DNA of 64,000 nt, taken from the NCBI RefSeq assembly GCF_019977755.1, contig NZ_AP025144.1, forward strand, positions 2,914,001 through 2,978,000. Reading direction: 5' to 3'. The notes under the pieces were generated by a model. That model did not search any database and had not been told where the DNA came from. It saw only the letters and a program-made list of their open reading frames with translations. This DNA is from Vibrio penaeicida. GTDB lineage: Bacteria > Pseudomonadota > Gammaproteobacteria > Enterobacterales > Vibrionaceae. Of the stretch, positions 1 to 8,942 are shown piece by piece. The first letter of the stretch is position 1; every line of letters begins with the position of its first letter. A program made the translations under genes and the position numbers.

Positions 1-1938
1 GATCGCACCAATGTCACCGTCACGAGCACTGCGAATAATACCTTCGTCCAAACACCTTACGGCTTCATTCAGCATTGGGAGAACACAGCGAAGCGCGATG
101 TCTTTCTCTGGAAGTTTGGATTCAGGCGTAAGCTTGAGCAGCTTATAAACACTCTTATCCACCTCTTTCTTCTTGCCTTTATACGTATAGAAGCCTTTTC
201 CACTCTTACGCCCTTTGCGACCGTCGTTTAACAACGTATCAAACACATCGGGTGCCTTAAATCGAGCACCCAACTCCTCGATTAAGATGGGCATGATTTT
301 AGCGCCCACATCCACTCCCACTTCATCCAGCAGGGTAATAGGACCAACAGGGAAACCAAAGTTGAGCAATGCTTCGTCCAGAGTTTCAATCGGCTCACCA
401 CTCAATAAAACATGAGCAGCTTCATTCATGTAAGGCGCAAGGATTCGGTTAACAAAAAAGCCCGCTTTATCGGCAACCACAATGGGAGTTTTGCCTTGTT
501 TACGCGCAAAGTTGACAGCGGTGGATATCACCTCATCAGACGTACCTTCATGAGGAATGACCTCAACCAGTGGCATTTTTTCAGCGGGGCTGAAGTAATG
601 CAGACCGACCACATTTTCAGGGCGTTCACATTCTGCCGCTATTTGGTGAATAGGTAGAGACGACGTATTGGTAGCAAATATGGTGGTATCTTTCGCGTGT
701 TGCTCTATTTCTTTCACCATCGATTGTTTTAGAGCCAAGTCTTCGAATACGGCTTCAATGACAATATCAGTATCGCGGTATCCAACATAATCGGTTCCCC
801 CCGTCAGCTGTGACATATTATATTGCACACCCGCTTTGGTTAGAATTCGACGTTTCTTCTGCTTAGCAAACAATTTGTGGTTGTAGTTGATCGCATTCAA
901 GATGCCATCGTTAGACACGTCTTTAACACGAACTGGGACGTTCGCTTTCGCAACCGATACGTGGCTTATCCCCGCTCCCATTAGCCCACCACCTAACACA
1001 CCTACTTTCGATATGTTTCTTGGTTTAGCTTCACTGCCGTTCTCTTTTTTCATCTCAGTGGTTGCAAAAAAGATGGAACGAAGCGCTTTAGACTCAGTCG
1101 TCATGCACATCTCACCAAATTTTTTGGCTTCTATCGCCAAGCCGGCTTGTGCGCCTTTTTCTAAGCCTTCAGCAATGACTTCAAGAATCGCCTCGGCAGC
1201 AGGGTAGTTTCCACGGGTTTTCGCTAATGTCTTCTTAATTGCTTGGTCAAAGATGAATTTACGACCAAGGCGATTGCCAGACATAAGCTTCTCTTTCGTG
1301 TCCGCCGAACGCTTAGCTTTCTTTTTACCCGCAAATGTCTTGGCGACATCCAATAAAATGGATTGGGGCACACTGGCATCAACAACGCCCAATTTCTTCG
1401 CTTTTTTTGCACGAAGCTGTTTGCCTGTCAAAATCAAGTCCAAAGAACCCAGCAGCCCTATTAAGCGAGGAAGTCTCTGAGTTCCACCTGAACCAGGCAA
1501 CAAACCTAATTGTACTTCTGGTAGCCCCAATCGGGTTTTATCTGAATCCGTACACACTCGATAGTCACAGGCAAGCGCTAACTCCAAACCACCACCTAAA
1601 CAAGGTCCGTGAATGGCAGCCACGGATGGAAAAGGTAAGGCTTCCAAACGCGCGAACATTTGCTGCCCTTGTTTGGCTAACCCTTCTGCTTCTTCCGCAG
1701 TGGTGCATGCATCCAGCATTCTTACGTCAGCACCCGCCACAAAATTATCGGGTTTAAGCGAGTAAATCACTAATCCGGTGAGTTCGTTCTTTTTAGCTTC
1801 CAGTTCAAGCAAAATCGCCTGCATTTCATCCGAAAACTCTGCTTGAAGCGTATTCATTTTCTCGCCAGGAACATCAATGGCTAGCCACGCGAGATTTTGA
1901 TCGTCTATTGATAATGTAAATGCACTTTGACCCGCCAT
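1..1938 (-). CDS. fadJ: Fatty acid oxidation complex alpha subunit FadJ (partial, C-terminus outside window)
   Basis: Read from an ATG at 1938, this frame stays open for 646 codons to the window edge; the family is about 700 residues, so only the last ~60 are missing. The N-terminal half is an enoyl-CoA hydratase/isomerase (crotonase) fold with the glycine-rich oxyanion motif [11 protein letters not shown] near residue 111. It is followed by a 3-hydroxyacyl-CoA dehydrogenase with a Rossmann motif [14 protein letters not shown] near residue 311. The protein would carry out the second and third steps of beta-oxidation in the cytoplasm, in complex with the thiolase FadI. Its ATG shares one base with the fadI stop (TAATG), so the two are translationally coupled. 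FadB is the main alternative name; the pairing with a FadI-type thiolase and its order favour FadJ. Confidence 0.95.
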   Translation of the reverse strand, partial: MAGQSAFTLSIDDQNLAWLAIDVPGEKMNTLQAEFSDEMQAILLELEAKKNELTGLVIYSLKPDNFVAGADVRMLDACTTAEEAEGLAKQGQQMFARLEALPFPSVAAIHGPCLGGGLELALACDYRVCTDSDKTRLGLPEVQLGLLPGSGGTQRLPRLIGLLGSLDLILTGKQLRAKKAKKLGVVDASVPQSILLDVAKTFAGKKKAKRSADTKEKLMSGNRLGRKFIFDQAIKKTLAKTRGNYPAAEAILEVIAEGLEKGAQAGLAIEAKKFGEMCMTTESKALRSIFFATTEMKKENGSEAKPRNISKVGVLGGGLMGAGISHVSVAKANVPVRVKDVSNDGILNAINYNHKLFAKQKKRRILTKAGVQYNMSQLTGGTDYVGYRDTDIVIEAVFEDLALKQSMVKEIEQHAKDTTIFATNTSSLPIHQIAAECERPENVVGLHYFSPAEKMPLVEVIPHEGTSDEVISTAVNFARKQGKTPIVVADKAGFFVNRILAPYMNEAAHVLLSGEPIETLDEALLNFGFPVGPITLLDEVGVDVGAKIMPILIEELGARFKAPDVFDTLLNDGRKGRKSGKGFYTYKGKKKEVDKSVYKLLKLTPESKLPEKDIALRCVLPMLNEAVRCLDEGIIRSARDGDIGAI

Positions 1939-3245
1939 TATTCCACCTCCAAAATCATCGCTGCACCTAAACCACCCGCGGCACATGCAGTATTCAACGC
2001 TAATCCCCCTCCACGGCGTTTAAGCTCACGCAGTGTTTGAGTAATCATTCGCGCACCAGTTGCTGCAAATGGGTGTCCATAAGCGATAGAACCACCAAGA
2101 ACGTTGAATTTATCCATATCGATTTCGCCTATGGCTTTGTCTCTTCCTAGTATTTCTTTAGCGAACTTATCGCTGGCGAACATCTTCACGTTAGCCAACG
2201 TTTGTGCTGCAAAGGCTTCGTGCATATCAATAAGTGTAAGATCCGACAAACTAATACCTGCACGATCGAGTGCCATTGGCGTCGCATGCGAAGGTCCCAT
2301 CAACATATCCTCTTTTACGTCAATGGCCGAAAATGCATAAGAGCGTATGAAGCCCATGATGTCGAGCCCTAGCTCTTTGGCTCGACCTTCACGCATAATA
2401 AGCAGCGACGCTGCTCCGTCTGTCAGTGGTGTTGCATTCGCAGCCGTTACGCTGCCATATTGCCTATCAAACGCTGGGCGCAATTTTGCGTACCCTTCAA
2501 TGGTTGAGTCCTGACGAATATTATTGTCGGTATCGATCCATTGCTTGTAAGGTTCGGGAAAAGCGGTCATCACTTCGTCTCGAATTTTTCCTTCTTTCCA
2601 AGCTTGCGCAGCTAAAGTATGAGAGCGATGAGCTAATTCATCTTGGGCTTGGCGAGTAATTCCGTGTGTTTTTGCCATTTGCTCTGCCGTTTGTCCCATG
2701 GACAGCCCTGTCGAATATTCGGCTACTGCTGGAGGCACTGGCATCAAGTCTTTGAAGGAGAGCTTGCGCATAATAGAAAGCTTCTGCCCCGCTTTTTTTG
2801 CCTTACTCAGAGCAAGTAAAGAGGCAGCCAGTTTTTTGGATACACCGATCGGCAGTACAGAAGAGGAATCAGCGCCACCAGCGACACCAATATCAATCGA
2901 ACCAGAAATAATGCTTTCTGCCACGTTCACCGCAGACTGAAAACTCGTCGCACAAGCTCGCGTTACACTGTACGCGTCGGTATGAATATTCATACCTGTA
3001 CCTAATACGATTTCACGGGCAATATTTGGCGCTTCTGGCATTTGCACAACCTGTCCAAATACCACTTGATCGATTAGGGCTGGATCAATATCGGCGCGTG
3101 TCAGCATTTCACTGACGACCATTTTACCCAAGTCTACAGCGGGTACCTGAGAAAACTCGGTGCTTTGTCTTGCGAACGGCGTTCTTAGCCCAGCAACAAC
3201 CGCAATCCTTTCTCCGGAACGCGTCCTTAAATCCTGAATGCCCAT
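1938..3245 (-). CDS. fadI: Acetyl-CoA acyltransferase (3-ketoacyl-CoA thiolase) FadI
   Basis: A 435-residue thiolase that would cleave 3-ketoacyl-CoA to acetyl-CoA plus a shortened acyl-CoA, the last beta-oxidation step. The nucleophilic cysteine is C98 in [10 protein letters not shown]. The catalytic histidine lies in [14 protein letters not shown], and the second cysteine in [10 protein letters not shown] near the C-terminus. The ATG at 3245 has a good AAGGAGAT ribosome site just upstream. It is the first gene of fadIJ and is preceded by a FadR-like palindrome. Length and motifs match FadI rather than the shorter FadA. Confidence 0.96.
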   Translation of the reverse strand: MGIQDLRTRSGERIAVVAGLRTPFARQSTEFSQVPAVDLGKMVVSEMLTRADIDPALIDQVVFGQVVQMPEAPNIAREIVLGTGMNIHTDAYSVTRACATSFQSAVNVAESIISGSIDIGVAGGADSSSVLPIGVSKKLAASLLALSKAKKAGQKLSIMRKLSFKDLMPVPPAVAEYSTGLSMGQTAEQMAKTHGITRQAQDELAHRSHTLAAQAWKEGKIRDEVMTAFPEPYKQWIDTDNNIRQDSTIEGYAKLRPAFDRQYGSVTAANATPLTDGAASLLIMREGRAKELGLDIMGFIRSYAFSAIDVKEDMLMGPSHATPMALDRAGISLSDLTLIDMHEAFAAQTLANVKMFASDKFAKEILGRDKAIGEIDMDKFNVLGGSIAYGHPFAATGARMITQTLRELKRRGGGLALNTACAAGGLGAAMILEVE

Positions 3246-3257
3246 TATATCTCCTTA

Positions 3258-3274
3258 AAGAGGTCAGACCTGTC
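3258..3274 (-). promoter_or_regulatory. Probable FadR operator upstream of fadI
   Basis: AGGTCAGACCT at 3261-3271 is a perfect palindrome about a central A and continues as GGTCAGACCTGT, close to the Enterobacteria/Vibrio FadR consensus (TGGTCNGACCT core). It lies 16-26 bases upstream of the fadI start, where binding would block transcription or early elongation. FadR releases DNA when long-chain acyl-CoA is present, so this fits induction of fadIJ by fatty acids. The match is seen; FadR binding is inferred. Confidence 0.6.
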
Positions 3275-3464
3275 ATGTAACAAAAATGTTATCAGATTAA
3301 AACGCATGTTTGAATCGCTTTTTATTTTATAGCGTGATCTAGAACTAAAATGTAGAGAGTTACACGTAAGAAATCGTAAGTGTAGTGCAGAAAAGACGGG
3401 GTAATAACTGTGATAAATAATCAGATTGCGTTACATTAAAACTGTGAATCAGGAATTTTAGATA

Positions 3465-3490
3465 AAAAAAACCACACATAAAGTGTGGCA
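3465..3490 (-). terminator. Second rho-independent terminator on the minus strand, upstream of fadI
   Basis: The stem CCACAC (3472-3477) pairs with GTGTGG (3483-3488) and is followed on the minus strand by an unbroken run of U. It sits about 220 bases upstream of fadI and would stop a minus-strand transcript coming from the small-RNA locus at about 3620. Confidence 0.65.
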
Positions 3491-3514
3491 TGAATCGATA
3501 TATAGCGTATCGCT

Positions 3515-3620
3515 AAAATTAAAAAATCAGTTTCCTGATTAGGAGAAAGTAAAGTCAGCCTTCAAAAGGAAGTGTCATCTTGCTCAACGTGTTAACCACG
3601 AATGGTTAACCAGATGACAA
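3515..3620 (-). ncRNA. Predicted small regulatory RNA (unrecognised family)
   Basis: No protein is encoded here, but the minus strand is highly structured. An outer 8-bp stem (3612-3619 with 3573-3580) encloses an 8-bp hairpin GTTAACCA-TTCG-TGGTTAAC (3610 to 3591) with a UUCG tetraloop. Then come a short CTTC/GAAG hairpin and an unpaired pyrimidine-rich stretch ACTTTCTCCT (complementary to a Shine-Dalgarno sequence). It ends in an intrinsic terminator AATCAG-GAAA-CTGATT (3525-3540) followed by U-rich sequence. A -10-like TATAGT lies at 3631-3626; no good -35 is seen. This layout (5' hairpins, single-stranded C/U-rich seed, terminator) is typical of Hfq-dependent trans-acting RNAs. I do not recognise the family. 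Its position between fadI and the ECF sigma gene suggests a lipid or envelope role, which is a guess. Confidence 0.6.
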
Positions 3621-3851
3621 GACGTACTATAACCAGATTCCATATATGGATTTTGAATTAGATCAATTTATTTGTAGTTTATGCAATGCTGCCTAGTGGA
3701 TAATCGCTTAAGAAAGATCCGAAATGAAATTTCTAAGCTCGGCTTTTTATGCCAAACCATCCTCTTAATTAGAAGTTCGCTTACTTTCAGTGAGTTAGAA
3801 CTCTCGGGTGTTGACCTTCCATAGACACAGCGAGAGCAAACGGAGGCTCAA

Positions 3852-4415
3852 GTGTCGATTATCGATTTTTTTGGAAAGAAAAAAGAGAAGCGTCCGGTCA
3901 ATTCTGATATGGACAAGCAAAAAAGATACGAAGCGCTCGTGCGCGCTTATCACACCGACCTATATCGCTATGCGTACTGGTTGTGTAAAGACAGTCATGT
4001 TGCGGAAGACTTGGTACAAGAAACCTGTTTACGTGCTTGGCGGGCAATAGATAGCCTGCTAGACGAAAAAGCAGCAAAATCTTGGCTAATTACCATTCTA
4101 CGCCGTGAAAACGCACGTCGCTTCGAACGAAAACAGTTAGAATTGGTGGATATTGATGACCACGGCAACGATGCAAAGGTTTCTGACGACCCGCATCACC
4201 AGCAACAGTGGCTTCAAAATCAAATTATGAAATTAGAGGTCGAGTATCGAGAGCCTCTGTTTCTCCAAGTTGTAGGGGGATTCAGCGGTGAAGAAATTGG
4301 GCAAATTCTGGAATTAAATAAGAACACGGTAATGACACGTTTGTTCAGAGCCAGAAACCAGCTCAAAGAGATGCTTGAAGATTCTCAATCGGATATGGGG
4401 GTGCATAATGGATGA
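3852..4415 (+). CDS. ECF-family RNA polymerase sigma factor
   Basis: A 187-residue extracytoplasmic-function sigma factor. Region 2 spans roughly residues 30-95 (LYRYAYWLCKDSHVAEDLVQ is the typical 2.1-2.2 start). Region 4 spans ~130-180, with a helix-turn-helix around EEIGQILELNKNTVMTRLFR. I chose the GTG at 3852 because GGAGG lies 5 bases upstream; the inner ATG at 3909 has no ribosome site. The gene overlaps the next one by 8 bases, the usual sigma/anti-sigma arrangement. Together with the following DUF3379-type protein and fadL, the order matches a conserved vibrio neighbourhood. The regulon is not visible from the sequence; an envelope or lipid stress role is inferred from neighbours. 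Confidence 0.9.
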   Translation: MSIIDFFGKKKEKRPVNSDMDKQKRYEALVRAYHTDLYRYAYWLCKDSHVAEDLVQETCLRAWRAIDSLLDEKAAKSWLITILRRENARRFERKQLELVDIDDHGNDAKVSDDPHHQQQWLQNQIMKLEVEYREPLFLQVVGGFSGEEIGQILELNKNTVMTRLFRARNQLKEMLEDSQSDMGVHNG

Positions 4416-5124
4416 TTTAGAATTTCGCCGTCGCATTATGTCAGATCCAAAGGGCAGAGACGACGAAATCGAATTAGCGATTTCTCAAAACAGTGCAAAT
4501 GCCAAATTTGTCGATGACATTTTAGGTCTAGATGCACAACTAGAAAAAGCAATGAAAGTCGATGTGCCAGATGGGTTGGCCGATCGTGTGTTGTTTAACC
4601 AAAGCGCAGAAACGGAAAGGCCTAGGTTTGCTAGAAAAGCACTCGCTATGGCGGCATCGGTAGCCTTTGCTTTTGGGCTTTTAGCAGGACAAGTCAATTG
4701 GGGTGGACTTGTGGTTACGCCAGCTTACGCAACGTTGGCAAATACGGCCTTGGCTCATGTAACGGCTGAGAAACCATTCATCAACCCAATTGATGAAAAT
4801 GTTTCATCTAGCCAAATTAACGTGAAAATGAAACCTTTTGCGTATCACTTTTCGCAAAACTTCCCTTATCACGTGTATTACTTAAACCACTGTGGTTTTG
4901 GTGCTTCAAATGCGATGCATATGGTATTTGAAGGGGAGCATGGACGAGTGACACTTTTTGTTACTAATATCCCTGCCCCTGAATCTCAGGCATTTGTCAA
5001 AGATGGAATGTCTGGCATTGTCATGCCATTAATGGATGCAAGCATGGTAATTGTAGGAAGTATGGATGAAGATGTAGCGAAAATCGCTGAAACATTAAAA
5101 CCCATTATACACCCTGCTGGCTAA
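4408..5124 (+). CDS. Putative anti-sigma factor, DUF3379-type membrane protein
   Basis: A 238-residue protein starting at ATG 4408 inside the end of the sigma gene (8-base overlap); the longer upstream reading starts are inside that gene and less likely. It has a charged cytoplasmic N-terminal ~90 residues. One transmembrane segment follows (about residues 74-95, ALAMAASVAFAFGLLAGQ), then a ~140-residue outer domain. Such architecture lets the N-terminal part hold the sigma factor and the periplasmic part sense a signal. I recognise it as DUF3379-like by context and layout; direct anti-sigma activity is inferred. A strong terminator follows at 5156. Confidence 0.75.
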   Translation: MDDLEFRRRIMSDPKGRDDEIELAISQNSANAKFVDDILGLDAQLEKAMKVDVPDGLADRVLFNQSAETERPRFARKALAMAASVAFAFGLLAGQVNWGGLVVTPAYATLANTALAHVTAEKPFINPIDENVSSSQINVKMKPFAYHFSQNFPYHVYYLNHCGFGASNAMHMVFEGEHGRVTLFVTNIPAPESQAFVKDGMSGIVMPLMDASMVIVGSMDEDVAKIAETLKPIIHPAG

Positions 5125-5155
5125 GTGTTTAATCCAGCTACTCATTAATTAATCG

Positions 5156-5186
5156 AGGTCCGCGACTTATAGCGGACCTTTTTATT
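5156..5186 (+). terminator. Rho-independent terminator after the sigma/anti-sigma operon
   Basis: AGGTCCGC (5156-5163) pairs perfectly with GCGGACCT (5172-5179), followed by TTTTTATTTT. It ends the plus-strand sigma/anti-sigma transcript and separates it from fadL. Confidence 0.85.
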
Positions 5187-5483
5187 TTCACATTGCTCAA
5201 AATTCTTCTCATAGAATCCCTATCAAGAATAAACAAGACTTCTTCACAGTTCACGAGTGCTTACTCACCCCAAATTTTGCTTTATTGACTGTTATCTGCT
5301 TATTTAAACAATGGTCGGATTTCATTTAATCAATCGCAGAATTACTATCTCCGCCGTTGAGTAACTACTCAATCAAGCTTAAAAGTTATATCAGTACATA
5401 AAGCAGGGTTGTCTGCCCTTCTGGGTAGATACACATATCACCCGACAATTAATGTCTGGGAATACAATAATAAGGTTAATCCT
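5187..5483 (+). promoter_or_regulatory. fadL upstream region with a FadR-like half-conserved site
   Basis: No gene is seen here. TGGTCGGATTT at 5312-5322 matches the left half of the FadR palindrome (TGGTCNGA) but not the right half. It lies ~160 bases upstream of fadL. fadL is a FadR target in enteric bacteria, so this is a candidate only. The rest is AT-rich leader sequence. Confidence 0.3.
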
Positions 5484-6779
5484 ATGAACAAGTCGCGTCT
5501 GTTTAAAAAAACGGTCATCGCTACCACAATCGCTCTCGCATCTCAGCAAGCTATCGCTGCAGGTTTCCAACTTAACGCACAATCCGCGACCGGTCTTGGT
5601 CGAGCGTTTGCAGGCGACGCTGTAATTGCAGATAACGCTTCTGTAATGGCACGTAACGCCGCTGCAATGGCGCTGTTTGAAGAAACTTCACTGTCAGTTG
5701 GTGTAACAACGATTACATCTATGATCGAAGTTAAAGACGCTAAGTACACCTACGCCAATGCACTTGCAGGTCCAACTGCTGGTTACATGTCTACTGTCGA
5801 TTCCAACTTCAGTAATGCGGGCGATACTTCCGTAGTACCTAACCTACACGTTATTGTTCCTTTGAACGAAAAATTTGCTGTAGGCGCTAACGTATACTCT
5901 AACTTTGGTACAAAAACCCAATTTGACGACACATTTGTTGGCGCAGAATACGGCGGCCTAACTGATGTTAAGAGCATGAACATTGGTCTTGCTGGTTCTT
6001 ACCGTATTAATGAACAACTAAGTATTGGTGCTGGCTTAGATATTATCTATGGTTCAGGAAAAATGCAGCGCAAACTGAGCGACAAATTGACACATGTTCC
6101 TGTCAGCACATCGCCAGTTGTTATTCGTGATTTATCTGGACAAACAGCATTAGATGTAGATGCTTCTGGTTGGGCACTAGGTTTTAACCTAGGTACAGTA
6201 TATGAGCTAGATGAAAACAACCGCTTTGGTTTGTCTTATCGAAATAGCCCTACCTTAAAAGCAAAAGGTGATGTAACTGCAAGCAAAGGGGTATCTAAAG
6301 ACGACACACTTCTCATGCCTCTACCTGATATGGCAGAGTTTTCTGGTTACCATCGCTTAGATGGCACTGATTTCGCGGTTCACTACAGCGTGCAGTGGAT
6401 CGGCTGGTCTGTATTTGAAAAACTAGAAGCTGAAAAAGCAGGCGTTCTTAACGAATACAAGTGGCAGAATGGTATGCACTACTCTATCGGTGGTACGTAC
6501 TTTGTAAGTCAAGACTGGACTGTTCGTGCCGGTTATATGCACGACACGAGTGCCCAAGACGAGTTAACTTCAATTTCTGTGCCTGACTCAAACCGCAACT
6601 GGCTCTCCGCTGGCTTTACTTATAACCTCGACAGCCAATCTAACGTAGATTTCGGTGCCACTTACCTTTTAGGTCAAGATGTTAAAGTATCAGAAAGTAA
6701 CTTACCTTTGAGCAAAATTGAAGGTACAACACGTGCAGATGCAATCCTGCTAGGCGTACAGTACAGCCGTACGTTCTAA
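5484..6779 (+). CDS. fadL: FadL-type outer-membrane long-chain fatty acid transporter
   Basis: A 431-residue OmpP1/FadL/TodX family beta-barrel that would let long-chain fatty acids or other hydrophobic compounds cross the outer membrane. I start it at ATG 5484, which gives a clean signal peptide ending ...QQAIA before AGFQLNAQSATGLGRAF. That mature N-terminus is the plug segment characteristic of FadL. An upstream in-frame start at 5409 would add 25 residues without a signal-peptide start and is rejected. The C-terminus ends in an aromatic (SRTF), the usual barrel-assembly signal. It is located between fatty acid oxidation genes and an ABC exporter and ends at a bidirectional terminator. The exact substrate cannot be told from sequence; FadL paralogues in vibrios can differ. 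Confidence 0.92.
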   Translation: MNKSRLFKKTVIATTIALASQQAIAAGFQLNAQSATGLGRAFAGDAVIADNASVMARNAAAMALFEETSLSVGVTTITSMIEVKDAKYTYANALAGPTAGYMSTVDSNFSNAGDTSVVPNLHVIVPLNEKFAVGANVYSNFGTKTQFDDTFVGAEYGGLTDVKSMNIGLAGSYRINEQLSIGAGLDIIYGSGKMQRKLSDKLTHVPVSTSPVVIRDLSGQTALDVDASGWALGFNLGTVYELDENNRFGLSYRNSPTLKAKGDVTASKGVSKDDTLLMPLPDMAEFSGYHRLDGTDFAVHYSVQWIGWSVFEKLEAEKAGVLNEYKWQNGMHYSIGGTYFVSQDWTVRAGYMHDTSAQDELTSISVPDSNRNWLSAGFTYNLDSQSNVDFGATYLLGQDVKVSESNLPLSKIEGTTRADAILLGVQYSRTF

Positions 6780-6806
6780 TCCAAACGGATTAGCTAAGCG
6801 GAAATA

Positions 6807-6836
6807 AAAGAGTTGGCATTGCGCCAACTCTTTTTG
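6807..6836. terminator. Bidirectional terminator between fadL and the ABC exporter gene
   Basis: GAGTTGGC (6810-6817) pairs with GCCAACTC (6823-6830). T-rich sequence follows on the plus strand and AAAA precedes it, so it can end both the rightward fadL transcript and the leftward ABC-transporter transcript. Confidence 0.8.
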
Positions 6837-6861
6837 TTTGTTTTGAAGTTACAGGAATTTA

Positions 6862-8706
6862 TTAGACTTCTTTAAGCTGGCTTTGCCACATTTGCGCGTA
6901 CTGCCCTTTCAAATCGAGTAATGCCTGATGTGTTCCTTGCTCCAAAACCTTCCCCTGTGATAGCACAACGATGGTATCTGCATCTACTATGGTCGAAAGA
7001 CGATGCGCGATTGTTATCACTGTTCTCCCTTTCGACATCAGTTTCAAGCTCTCCTGGATTTCTCTTTCTGTTTCTGTATCCAGAGCCGAGGTCGCTTCAT
7101 CAAGTAACAAGATAGGCGGGTTCTTTAACAATGTTCTGGCAATGCCTACGCGCTGCTTTTCACCACCAGACAGCTTTAACCCTCGTTCGCCCACTTGGGT
7201 TTGATAGCCATCTGGCAGCTGTTCAATGAAATGGTGAATTTTAGCCGCTTTTGCCGCTTCAATAATTTCATTCTGTGAGGCGTCAGGTCTGCCATAGGCA
7301 ATATTGTATTGAATGGTATCGTTGAATAGCACGGTATCTTGGGGGACAACGCCAATCGCATTATGTAGACTTTCCTGTGTCACATATCGTATGTCTTGAC
7401 CATCTATTAGTATGTTACCGCCGCTTACGTCGTAAAATCGAAACAGAAGCCTTCCTAGGGTCGATTTACCTGACCCGGAAGAACCTACTATAGCGACAGT
7501 CATTCCAGCGCCTACCGAGACGCTCACGTCATTTAAAATTTGGCGCTGAGATTCATAAAAGAAATCGATGTTTTTAAAACTTAACTTTCCAGCTGACACC
7601 GCTAAATCGGGTGCATTTTCTTTATCTTTCACATCCGGCTCTTGGCGAAGTAGATCAAACATCTCTCCCATATCTATCAATGACTGGCGAATCTCTCGAT
7701 ACACAAACCCAAGGAAGTTTAACGGCATCATGACTTGCATCATGTACGCGTTCACCATGACGAAACCACCCACAGTTAACACACCCGAATTAACATCCCT
7801 AACGGCAAGCAGCAACGCGAGTACCATACCGCCATTTAACAAAAGGGCTTGCCCTAGGTTGAGTAAGGCAAGTGAGTTCACCGTTTTTATCGATGCGGCT
7901 TCAAAGCCCTCCATCGATTGGTCGTAACGATTCGCCTCTCGCTTCTCCGCTCCAAAATACTTAACTGTTTCAAAATTAAGTAAGCTATCGATCGCTTTCT
8001 GGTTCGCGTCTTTGTCTTTGTCGTTCATTTCTTTACGAATACGTACTCGCCATTCCGTCACCTTCGCAGTAAACACGATATAAATAACAACGGTTAAGCT
8101 CACCACCAGCAAGTACCAGAAATCAAAAGCAAACAATAAAATAAGAGAAATGAGCAACAGTTCAAGAATGAGCGGACCGATGCTAAAGAGCATAAATCTA
8201 AGCAAAAACTCTATGCCTTTTACGCCACGCTCCATGACTCGGCTTAATCCCCCTGTTTTTCGCGTAAGGTGGTAGCGAAGAGAAAGGCGGTGAATATGCG
8301 ATATGGTTTCTAACGCGACGGAGCGAAGAGCGTGTTGCCCAACTTTAGCAAAAACGACATTACGTATTTCTTCAAAACCGATTTTCAAAACTTGGTTCAT
8401 TCCATACGCAACGACTAACCCAGCAGCCCCCAAGGCCAACAACCACTCGGGGGAATCATTTTCGGTCGCCATTATATCGACGACCGCTTTGTACAAAAAC
8501 GGAGTGAATACGGCTACCAACTTGGATAAACCCAGCGCAACCATCGCTATGACAACTCTGCGTTTCACCCAAAGTTTATCCTTCGGCCACAAATAAGGCG
8601 AAATTTTCTGAATCGTATTCCAACCGCTTTCACGCGCTTGGCTTTCTAATTCTCGATTATTTTGATTGGCTTGATCTGGTTTTCCGACATCGCTAGTTTC
8701 TGACAT
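6862..8706 (-). CDS. ABC exporter, Atm1/HMT1 (heavy-metal/glutathione-conjugate) type half-transporter
   Basis: A 614-residue fused permease-ATPase. The membrane domain (about residues 45-340) has six predicted helices and is preceded by a ~45-residue hydrophilic tail. The ATPase domain has Walker A GSSGSGKST near residue 406, the signature LSGGEKQRV near 510, Walker B ILLLDEATSALD near 531 and the H-loop IAHRLST. The N-terminal part (ISPYLWPKDKLWVKRRVVIA and the conserved TRKTGGLSRVMERG) resembles the Atm1/HMT1 branch, which exports glutathione-linked metal or sulfur compounds. It would work as a homodimer in the inner membrane. It is a single gene flanked by terminators on both sides. Substrate is inferred only from family resemblance. 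Confidence 0.88.
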   Translation of the reverse strand: MSETSDVGKPDQANQNNRELESQARESGWNTIQKISPYLWPKDKLWVKRRVVIAMVALGLSKLVAVFTPFLYKAVVDIMATENDSPEWLLALGAAGLVVAYGMNQVLKIGFEEIRNVVFAKVGQHALRSVALETISHIHRLSLRYHLTRKTGGLSRVMERGVKGIEFLLRFMLFSIGPLILELLLISLILLFAFDFWYLLVVSLTVVIYIVFTAKVTEWRVRIRKEMNDKDKDANQKAIDSLLNFETVKYFGAEKREANRYDQSMEGFEAASIKTVNSLALLNLGQALLLNGGMVLALLLAVRDVNSGVLTVGGFVMVNAYMMQVMMPLNFLGFVYREIRQSLIDMGEMFDLLRQEPDVKDKENAPDLAVSAGKLSFKNIDFFYESQRQILNDVSVSVGAGMTVAIVGSSGSGKSTLGRLLFRFYDVSGGNILIDGQDIRYVTQESLHNAIGVVPQDTVLFNDTIQYNIAYGRPDASQNEIIEAAKAAKIHHFIEQLPDGYQTQVGERGLKLSGGEKQRVGIARTLLKNPPILLLDEATSALDTETEREIQESLKLMSKGRTVITIAHRLSTIVDADTIVVLSQGKVLEQGTHQALLDLKGQYAQMWQSQLKEV

Positions 8707-8842
8707 ACGCTTCCTGTTGTTGGGTTATCTAACTTTTATATGATCAAAGATCTGTACCCGAGGTTTATTCTACTTTTTAGGTGAGTATAGAGAGGTTTTT
8801 GATCCGACAATGAGATTCCTTGGTATACGACGGTTCAGAAAG

Positions 8843-8870
8843 AAAAAAGCCTGACGATTTATCGTCAGGC
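8843..8870 (-). terminator. Rho-independent terminator after mlaA
   Basis: GCCTGACGAT (8849-8858) and ATCGTCAGGC (8861-8870) form a perfect 10-bp stem. On the minus strand it is followed by TTTTTTC. It lies 73 bases past the mlaA stop and separates mlaA from the ABC exporter. Confidence 0.85.
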
Positions 8871-8942
8871 TTTCAAATTTGTGAAGTCTGTATGTTTTAC
8901 CTAAGCTTTTCGCCTAATCAAACTATTCATCCAATCAGGCAC

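Noticed and set aside
1335..1757. 140-codon plus-strand reading frame
   Set aside because: It lies fully antisense to fadJ, has no ribosome site and reads as a frame shadow of a conserved gene.
3409..3425. TGTGA-N7-TCAGA resembling a CRP site before fadI
   Set aside because: The spacing is 7 rather than 6 and the second half is imperfect, so support is too weak.
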